Shown piece by piece: positions 56,736 through 64,000 of a DNA stretch of 64,000 bases. The stretch spans positions 186,001 to 250,000 of the forward strand of contig JACKQL020000023.1 in the NCBI GenBank assembly GCA_018296165.2, read 5' to 3'. Position 1 is the stretch's first letter, and each line of letters opens with the position of its first letter. The notes under the pieces are model-generated. The model was not told the DNA's origin and ran no database searches. It saw only the letters and a program-made list of their open reading frames with translations. Made by a program: the position numbers and the translations under genes. The DNA is from Termitomyces sp. T153 (taxonomy: Eukaryota > Basidiomycota > Agaricomycetes > Agaricales > Lyophyllaceae).

Positions 56736-57899
56736 CCAGTGAGTTGATACAAAATATCCCACTGTTCCCCTTGTGGCACTTTGATGATGTAAAGAAGCAA
56801 TTGTTAACTGTTGTGAAGTTGGAGAAGATCACATGGGATGGAATGACAACATCAGGTCCAAGGGCTTTCCAGAATGCGCTTTGCAAAGGGCCAGAGAGAA
56901 CTCTTAATTTGCAACTTCCATGGGCATTTGTATTACTATCCAATACATTGTCATTGCTGTTCAGAGTCAAATGGATATCATGAGTGTCCAATGGGTTACA
57001 AATGTGAGAGGGTATAAGCGACATGAATATGTCATGACATGCATGTATAGGTTGGGACAGGTTGATTTTGCAAAGAAAGCATGAAGGTTTGTCAAGCAAT
57101 GCCATGATTGGGAGATGGTTTCTTTGTACTCATCTAGTCATGTCCAAAGTATTAGCTATGACCACTATGGACATCAGAGTTTCCAGACTTACCCTCCTTA
57201 TAGTTTCTGGAGAAGTGCTGAAGTATTCCAATCACATGCTCATAAGGATAAGCCCACCAACCATGTATGGGGCCATACATCTGGAAATACTCAGGTAGGT
57301 GAAGAGCTACATGATGATTGGGATGACACTGATAATCTGGGAATAAGATCTTCAACTGTTTGTGATACTCAACCATATGAAACATATAGGTGTCAGCATG
57401 TTGAGGGGATGTAACTTGGGAAGATGCAATGACAATAGCAGATAAGAGATGCATTGTGAGCTGAAGAAGTTCCTGTCAACATTGGAGCCTAGCACCTTCT
57501 GATCCTGGATAACTACTCCACATGTGAGTCAAAGTGACTGGGAGGTATAATGACCCAATAATGCACCACTGGTCTGATTTGAGCTTGCCACATGATGGTG
57601 TCTCAAGTGCTGAAGGAAGTGACTGAATCCAGGATGGTTTGACCAAATTTTCTATGTCTTGCCAGAGAGCTTCCATCTCTTTGGTAGTGAATACATTTCC
57701 ATGTTGAAGGGGAGGAATATTGTTGCCTTCATGGTTGTTTCCTGTAGTACTGGTAAAACTTTGACTTTGTTCCAAGCACTAGACATAATAGACATTATTA
57801 TGTGTCATTATCAGACAAAAATGATGTTTACCCAATCAAGTAGCTTTCATAAGATGGACCTTTGTAAGTGGTTTGGATGGAAGTGGTAAATCTGCATCC

Positions 57900-58355
57900 T
57901 GTAAGGGCAACCTCTGGAGGCTGTGGCTCAATCACACAACTGGCAGAGGGAAAACCAAAGGTTTATTAATAGTAGTGGCACAGCAGAAAGTAACTACATA
58001 CCTGGCAGAGAGAAATCCACAGAGAACAAGTCTCAGACTCCAATTCCCAGGACTGCAAATTTACAGAAATAAACTGTGGGAAAGACTATGGGAAATATGA
58101 CATTGGATTTTGTGCATGCACAGAGCCCGACATCATTGTCAAAGCCATTATCAAAGTCATGTGACCTGAAAATAGAAATCCATTGTAAATGGCCTTGATC
58201 TCAAGCCACAGATCATGTGACACTACCAAAGTAATACTATCAGATAGCCCTGAAGTGAGTTTACTTGTGACCCAAGGATGGAATTCTGAAAGTGAGAGGC
58301 TGGCTGGGCATGAAGGAAACAAGATGATACTCCAGACATGTGAGGTCCCCTAACA
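57900..58355 (-). repeat. Solo LTR of family A (A3)
   Basis: Plus strand TGTAAGGGCAACC...GTCCCCTAACA, about 456 bp, with near-inverted tips. It carries AGAACAAGTCT at 58023-58033, the family A self-priming motif. No clear target duplication (catcc on the left, aaccc on the right). Confidence 0.65.
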
Positions 58356-59285
58356 AACCCTTGCCTTTAGCATCAACTGTCAATCAGATGCAATCCACAC
58401 CCTTCACAACATAGATTAGTGAGGCTAGATGGACATTACTCCACTGCTTGGCTGTCTGCTTCACAGTAGCATAATCAGTTCGGTCCAAGTCTAATGGTGT
58501 TTCCCCAACCATGCAATGAGTTTACAAACACTTGACTGTTCTCAAGGAGTTGTGGGAAGTGGATTTGAAGGGGATCTGGGAATGTCAATGCAAATCAATT
58601 CTCCACAAGGGTCTGTTTGACTCCAAAGCTGTGCAGAAGGCTCATAACCAAGAACACCATGGAAGTGCTCTTGAATCAACCCAAGGAATAGATTATGCAT
58701 TGGTTCAATGACAAGAAAATGTGCTGGCTCATAGTATGGAAGGCAGAGGAGTTCAGACCAACAAATACCAGAATTATCAAAAGACCTCTGTGCAGCTGCA
58801 TGGGAAGGTGCTGATTTCCATCTTTCTGCAAGTCTGCAACACTCTTCATTTTTCCAGCACATCCAAGATTCAACATTGATGTCATTATATGTATGATGAA
58901 ACTTAGTGCACCAATAGACCAAGCAAAAAGTAGCAATGACTATCAGATGAAAAGCCACCAATTTTTTGAGTGACAGGTAGGTCACAGATTACTGTCACAA
59001 GGGCAGCAAGGACAAGACAAACAACTTTGTAATTTGCTGTTTGTGTAAAGAAGACTCCATCCCAAAGCTCAAGGAAGGAATTGACCAATGGTTGCAAATA
59101 TGGGTTGATCTGCAATCTTGATGGTTCCCCAGATATGATGCCTGCAAGAAACATGTTCTCTGGTTTATTCTGCATTTCATTTGGCAGGTTGAGTCAGGAA
59201 ACTGTTACCACACCAATGGATACCTTCTTCCCTGCCACCTTGTTTTTAAGAGGATTGAAAAAATCCATGCTCAAGGCAAAGATGC

Positions 59286-60422
59286 TGATGTGCTCCTATG
59301 CTGCCTAGTGCTGTGCAGGAAGCCTAAAAAGAGAACCTAACACTAGTCACTAGATAGGGGTAGCTGGCAGTAGGAAGTTAATAATAGAGGGCAAGTCAGT
59401 AACTGTCCCAGAGAATGAGAGTGAGTGCTGTGTTGTAAGGTGGAGTTGAAAGGATTGCTATTGCTAGCCTAAGTCGCTAGTGACAGAAAGAAGAATGGGT
59501 GAAGGCAGTAAACATCACTAAGACAAAGCAACATTTGAACAGTGGCAGGGGAGGGGGGGTAGATGGTAATAGGGAGACTGAACAGAGGACAAATGTAAAC
59601 TGATTGCTAGCCACAGTTGCTAACTTTGCGAAGTCAAGATAACATGAAGGGCACCCACAGTTGGTACCACACTAAGTTGGGGGTTGAAGTTGGTAAGACT
59701 TGTCACTAAGTTGTTTTCAACAGCAAGTGAGGGAATAGAGTAAAGGTAGCAGCAAAGTGAAATCTCAAGCTGGTAGGCTTAGAGATAGATGGGTTTGATT
59801 TGAGGGGGAGTCAATTCTCTGTGATTTGATGATTAAGTGTCTATGTAAAGGCAGTATTGATACTGTTCCAAAGTATAGTATGGGAAAGTAAGCAAGCAGT
59901 CACCACTAGCAATGGCATCTGTCAATATGTTCATGGTTCATACAAGGCATCAGTCTGTAACTAAGTGAAGAATCATAAGTGAAGTCTCTGTGGCATATAA
60001 TTGTGAATAAGTCCAAAAAGAGCAAGTCTGACATCCATACCCAAAGGGTAAATGCCATTCAAGTATGTTGGTAAGTTTGCCAAAAGAAATGATAAGAAAA
60101 AAAGGTATGCATCTGGAAATATGTCCATGTATGTGAAGAGAAAGCTGTTTTGTCACCAAAAAATTGCTAGAGTCACTAATAATTATTGCTAGGAAAGGTC
60201 TCATCCTTACTGTTCTAGACCCAAGGTCTAGGCTCCACATGATATTCCTTGTGATCAATAAGTCTCATGGTTGCTACAGTCCCGTGCAAAGGCTACATCA
60301 GTCCAGACCTTGGGCTAGGCCCTGTGTGCTGAGTGTCATGACTTGTGCCAAATTAAAATAGTCAGCTGCTGCTAAGTCTGAAATGCCGAAAAATGGTGCT
60401 CAGCAACAACTGGGTCTTATCA
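59286..60422 (-). repeat. Solo LTR of family C (C4)
   Basis: Plus strand TGATGTGCTCC...GGGTCTTATCA, 1137 bp; the reverse complement matches C2 from TGATAAGACCC. It splits the Tnp2 frame. Flanks gatgc and acgta differ, and the transposase seems to lack some residues at the site. Confidence 0.82.
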
Positions 60423-61753
60423 ACGTAGCAACCCAGCATCCTTGCCTCCCAATATGCTGAAGTGTGTTGTTCTGTATGGACCTTTGAAATTTTGAAATAC
60501 CAAGCCTTGGAAAATGTCATTGACAAGTCCAACAGGAGATTTGATGTTCATCCATTCCCAGGCACCATCCATTATATCTTCAAATCCTAGACACACAGTA
60601 ATGCCATTGTGAAGGGTAGGTGCATAGATTTTGTGGCACTTGGGGCAAGTGGCATAAATTGTTTTTTCCCCTTGAGATTGAATTGGGCTGTGACAGTGCA
60701 GACCTTGTGTGGAAAGCTGCTGAGCACAGATTGGAAGTAGGGAAGGCTTTGGATGTTTTTAAGGAAGAATTGAATGCCTGCAAGGGGTGCAACAAGATCA
60801 TTGACAAGGGCAATTGCCTTGAGGACCATTGTCTGGACAATAAGATGAGTGATGTCAAACTAATTTTTTCATCTTAATCTCTTTACTATCACCTTCTAAA
60901 ATAGGTTGATATACATTAAACCCTTTAAATCCTGGAACAACCTCTCCAAGGGAGATTTAGGATGACACTGCAAAAAACAACCCATGAGAATTGATAATTG
61001 GACCAAGGGCTTGACCTGTCAAAGGTTATCATGAAAATGGTGTGCTGGACACTTGGTTTAGAATGCATCTGGACAATGGCTGTCAATAGACTCACTTGTA
61101 TAATACTTCACTCCAGACTCAGAAGTTTTGTTGGTCAATGTACTCTCTACTTCGTTCCGAGAAGCTTTGGTATTGCTGAACTCTTGTAATGCATCTTGAA
61201 TTTTGCACTTCAATTTGTCATGAATCTCCAATAGCACCCCGTCACCATCACAACCTTGTTGAATGAGTTTGAGTTTATTGCTCTAGTTGTTGATGCGCTG
61301 TGCAAATAGCATCGAGTTCACTGGGACCATGTTACTATCTTTGTGTAGTGATTGAACAAGTCCATTGATATCCTGAATGAGGTTCTGTAACTTTCTGTCC
61401 ATCTCCTCCATATGCAGCGTGATAGAGTGTTGACCAGGTGTTGAGCGAGTCAATGATGTTGGTGGGTAGGATCGACCAGTGGCCAAGGAAGCAACAATTC
61501 CTACTTCTTGAGACTGGATGGCCTGGTGTTGTACAATTAGTGACCGTTGAAGCTCCCCTTCTCCAAGCTTTGTCCCCGCAAATTGTTCTGTCAGGTTTGC
61601 CGGTCGATCATCGTCTTGGTGTCTCTTCCAGCTTCGGGGAGGGAGATAGCCTTTTCCATTGGTTTTGAATACTTTGAGGCAGCCATGGGAGATGCACCTG
61701 CACAGTTTCAAAGGGGAACTCATGGTCAAAGACAGGTAGGTGGCACACTTCAT

Positions 61754-63723
61754 TTGTGATTGATTGATCTATTCCGAAAAATACAAGGCGATTGAAATTT
61801 GTCGATTATTTAACCCCGCTTCGAGCTTCAAGCCAGGCCGAACTCATAAAGTGATGTTCACATAAGATAATGTTTAGTAACGAGACAATGTAGGAAAATT
61901 GAGAAGAATGAACCAAAAGAAAGAAAGGATACAAACCTGCGTCTTGTGGATAAAAGGATCTCAGCACTGTTGCTGTGGAATCCAGAGAAACTGAGCAAGC
62001 AGGAATGAACTCCACCAGCCCCAGGGACAAAGTTTGCTCATGGGATAACTCCACCTGTTCTGCTCCCTAGGCACTCAACGTCTGCGACAGCATTTCCTGT
62101 GGGCATAACATCTAAACTGACAGATTCACAGTTTGAGATGGATCATGCTCGGAGCCAGAGCCAGAAACAAAGCCAAAGTCTGGAGGACTCATTTTTCAGA
62201 GCAGGTTATCATCCCCTTTGACCAGATGATGGTCGGTAATGGTTTTTTATGGTTTTTGAGTCAAATCAAAGTAGCACTAGAAACCCACATGATGATGCGA
62301 TTTGAGTTAACTTTTGTTATAGGTTATGGATGTTTTTCTTACCTTTTTATGTTTCCATGGACTATCTCTCTCTTCTTCAGTTTTCCGTTTCCTCGCTTTC
62401 TCCTTGCTCTCTCTGTTCTTCCGCTCTCTTGACTCCTGGCTGTACAATAGGTATGTCTTTTCCATAAAGTATTTCTAATGCTCACTGGGAATAACCTGAC
62501 CATTGTCCTCCTCATTCACAAGCCTCCTTGTCATCTTCATCTCTTCTCCAATCCCTGTGCATTTTGACTTCCACTTCCTGGTGCCCTGTCACCTTTCCAT
62601 GCAGATTGAGGCCACACAGAGCGAACGCCGATCCAGTCACACGCCTGCCTGACGATGGAGGACTGCTCAAAGCATTTGGAAGGGTAGCAGAAATCGTTGT
62701 ATGTTGAGCGGCGGAGGTGGCCCAGTTCAAAGACGATAAGTTTTGCAATATCAAGGTTGTTGTAGTTAGTTTTGACAGCGAAGTCAGATGCTGATGTCAA
62801 GACAGGGATTGCAACAAAGGCAGGGATAGGACGTAAGGTGGAGTAAATCAAGATTCATTGCTAGGATCATAGTATAGCAGTCAATACAACGCGAATGAAA
62901 CAAGAGTTTTTGGGTAACTTCATACATGTAGCACGTGTTACGACCCTTGGTACCACATAGATCTTATTGACTTCAATATAATGTACACTTGAGGCCTGCA
63001 ATTGAATTGTTGTAGGGCTAGGTTGTTGATTGTATACAGTTTTGGACATCCAGGCCGATAACAAGCAATGCTGCTGAGGTTGGACACCTTACGGAGTATT
63101 GTTACCATATTGGCATCTGAAGTGTTTCAATACTCATGATCGCAGAGTGGGGTAACCGCCCAAGCATACTCAAGGTGACTAGTACTGACACGGGCAGACG
63201 AACTCGAACACGAAGAAGGGTACATACTTTTGAACTTTGGATATGGTAAAATCACAACATCTTGTTTCTTATACCGTAAGCGTTCGCTTGCTACATCTTA
63301 GTCTATGCGGTGGATAAGGATAGTAGGTAAATTATCAACAGCCTGAGTAAGGGTTGATTGAAAAGTGCTTGAGATTGTTTCCACGACACTGCTGCTACTT
63401 ACAGTCGTATTTGAAGTTAGGGATGAGGCAAGATGTTGGATTTGATTGCTGACGAGAATTGTAGTTTGGGTAGCATGAGGAATATTGCTCCAAACTTTAC
63501 TAACAAACTTAGACTCGGAAGCGGAAGCAAAGGTTTCAAACACGAGCCTTCACTGAGTGATCATTGGTATATATTTCAAAGACACGAGATTCGGAAATTC
63601 AAACAAAATGGGAGGCTACAATACAATATCACTAGGATGCTTATCATAGGTGGGTTCCTGGTCATTCCGTCGTGTGAGTAAAAGTTCGGCTGGAGAGTGT
63701 GCGCCACTAACCTAAGTTGGCGC
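61754..63723. other. CpG-normal region, probably host DNA
   Basis: CpG is present at ordinary frequency and no retroelement motif is seen. Minus-strand ORFs at 62537-62851 and 63298-63543 are open but start from non-ATG codons or lack any recognised motif. They may be exons of a host gene or chance. I do not assign a gene. Confidence 0.4.
62537..62851 (-). CDS. Hypothetical ORF or exon, unknown
   Basis: About 104 codons (IPAFVAIPVLTSASDFAVKT, NLDIAKLIVFELGHLRRS) with normal amino-acid composition. Not recognised. The apparent first codon is not a clear ATG, so it could be an internal exon. Confidence 0.25.
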   Translation of the reverse strand: MIYSTLRPIPAFVAIPVLTSASDFAVKTNYNNLDIAKLIVFELGHLRRSTYNDFCYPSKCFEQSSIVRQACDWIGVRSVWPQSAWKGDRAPGSGSQNAQGLEKR

Positions 63724-64000
63724 TCAATAGAAGGTCCCCTGGTGCATAGGATATGGAATCCACTGGTTTCCATGATCGCGATTAAGGCCTAAGAAGAAGT
63801 CCTCAAGCAGATCAGAAGAACCCTCGGCAATGATCCGATTCTCTTCCAAATCGCCGATAACAGTCTTGCACCAGTAACGACACCCGCTACCTCGCTCATT
63901 CAGCATGTATCTATCTCTTGCTTTGCTGGGGCCTAAGACTATATCGATAACATCCTGCACTGTGACATCCTTTCTAGCAAAAGGGATGTCGTATTCACCC
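63724..64000 (-). CDS. 3' end of a conserved fungal protein (DUF7770-like?)
   Basis: From the window edge leftwards: GEYDIPFARKDVTVQDVID, then SKARDRYMLNERGSGCRYWC, DLEENRIIAEGS and a YPMHQGTFY end, stop TGA 63724-63726. The GSGCR(Y/F)W motif, the (I/V)..GS turn and the QGTF ending resemble a fungal family I remember as DUF7770. That naming is tentative. The frame is clean and CpG is normal, so this looks like an intact host gene whose 5' part is outside the window. Confidence 0.5.
   Translation of the reverse strand, partial: GEYDIPFARKDVTVQDVIDIVLGPSKARDRYMLNERGSGCRYWCKTVIGDLEENRIIAEGSSDLLEDFFLGLNRDHGNQWIPYPMHQGTFY

Larger units (their letters stand above)
56740..61723 (-). pseudogene. Family E: Tnp2-type transposase (CACTA-like), decayed
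   Basis: It starts at ATG 61723 (MSSPLKLCRCISHGC, a Cys-rich N-terminus with PPRSWKRHQ), continues through a CPKC-like segment near 60660 and then FALSMDFFNPLKNKVAGKKV, KPENMFLAGIISG, VTVICDLPVTQKIGGF, WSELLCLPYYEPAHFLVIEP and HNLFLGLIQEHFHGVLG (the Tnp2 core, 59285-58542). After that come KPSWIQSLPSALETP and the DUF4218-like block HVALHLPEYFQMYGPIHGWW (57454-57152). A C-terminal domain (56738-57000) closes it. Interrupted by solo LTR A3 and LTR C4 and by stops. It would cut and paste a CACTA-type DNA transposon; terminal repeats were not found. Confidence 0.82.

Noticed and set aside
62133..62432. 99-codon plus ORF as a gene
   Set aside because: The first codon is not ATG, no motif is recognised, and the Phe/Leu-rich end could arise from pyrimidine-rich DNA.
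1..64000. CRISPR arrays, bacterial operons, rRNA or tRNA genes
   Set aside because: No regularly spaced short repeats with unique spacers, no Shine-Dalgarno-led gene clusters and no recognisable tRNA or rRNA segments. Everything fits a fungal nuclear repeat region.

Overview
This window reads as transposon-filled DNA from a filamentous fungus, most likely a mushroom-forming basidiomycete (Agaricomycete). The clues are a Tnp2/DUF4218-type transposase, Gag proteins of the basidiomycete gypsy kind, and spliced genes with introns of about 50 nt. About 95% of it is nested retroelements. The sequence is strongly depleted in CpG, with TpG/CpA in its place, over roughly 1-13.9 kb, 30.5-56 kb and much of 56-61 kb. 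Two stretches keep CpG: 13.9-23.9 kb (partly) and 24.4-30.5 kb (almost fully). CpG also returns after about 61 kb, where host DNA seems to begin. I saw no rRNA, tRNA or CRISPR.

Families, named here only for convenience. A: gypsy with LTRs of about 350-450 bp (TGT...ACA). B: gypsy chromovirus with LTRs of about 1.0-1.2 kb (TGTCA...TGACA), a chromodomain, two protease-like domains and an antisense gene. C: gypsy with LTRs of about 1.1 kb (TGATG...CATCA), again with an antisense gene. D: gypsy chromovirus with a 376-bp LTR. E: a Tnp2/CACTA-like DNA transposon.

Layout. 1-5317: family A copy A1, minus strand, running off the left edge and interrupted by solo LTR B1. 5318-6217: decayed unknown coding sequence. 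6240-13927: non-autonomous B element B2, truncated on the right. 13928-23930: C1, with both LTRs. 23931-24395: B LTR and gag scraps. 24396-30489: a young, complete, CpG-rich non-autonomous B element (B-young, minus strand) with matching 5-bp target duplications. 30490-37437: the rest of a B gag-pol element with its antisense gene and 3' LTR start. 37439-40894: A2. 40895-45200: B copy B5, minus strand. 45201-45979: B LTR fragment. 45980-51320: D. 51321-52946: unknown pieces and a Gag-like pseudogene. 52947-56304: C2 (LTR and gag). 56305-56735: B LTR fragment. 56740-61723: family E on the minus strand, carrying solo LTRs of A and C. 61754-64000: likely host DNA, ending in part of a conserved fungal gene.

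Three results stand out. (1) Families A and B appear to be self-priming. The predicted 5' end of the transcript is complementary to the primer-binding site just inside the 5' LTR, and in B the pairing is kept by a compensatory change. (2) Families B and C carry unrelated, intron-containing genes on the strand opposite to gag-pol, just before the 3' LTR. In B-young this gene has two introns that join three ORFs in frame, and it is almost the only coding capacity left. Introns antisense to the genomic RNA are not removed during retrotransposition, which would explain why they persist. (3) CpG decay has hit catalytic codons directly (for example YLDD to YLNN), which records how these copies were inactivated.
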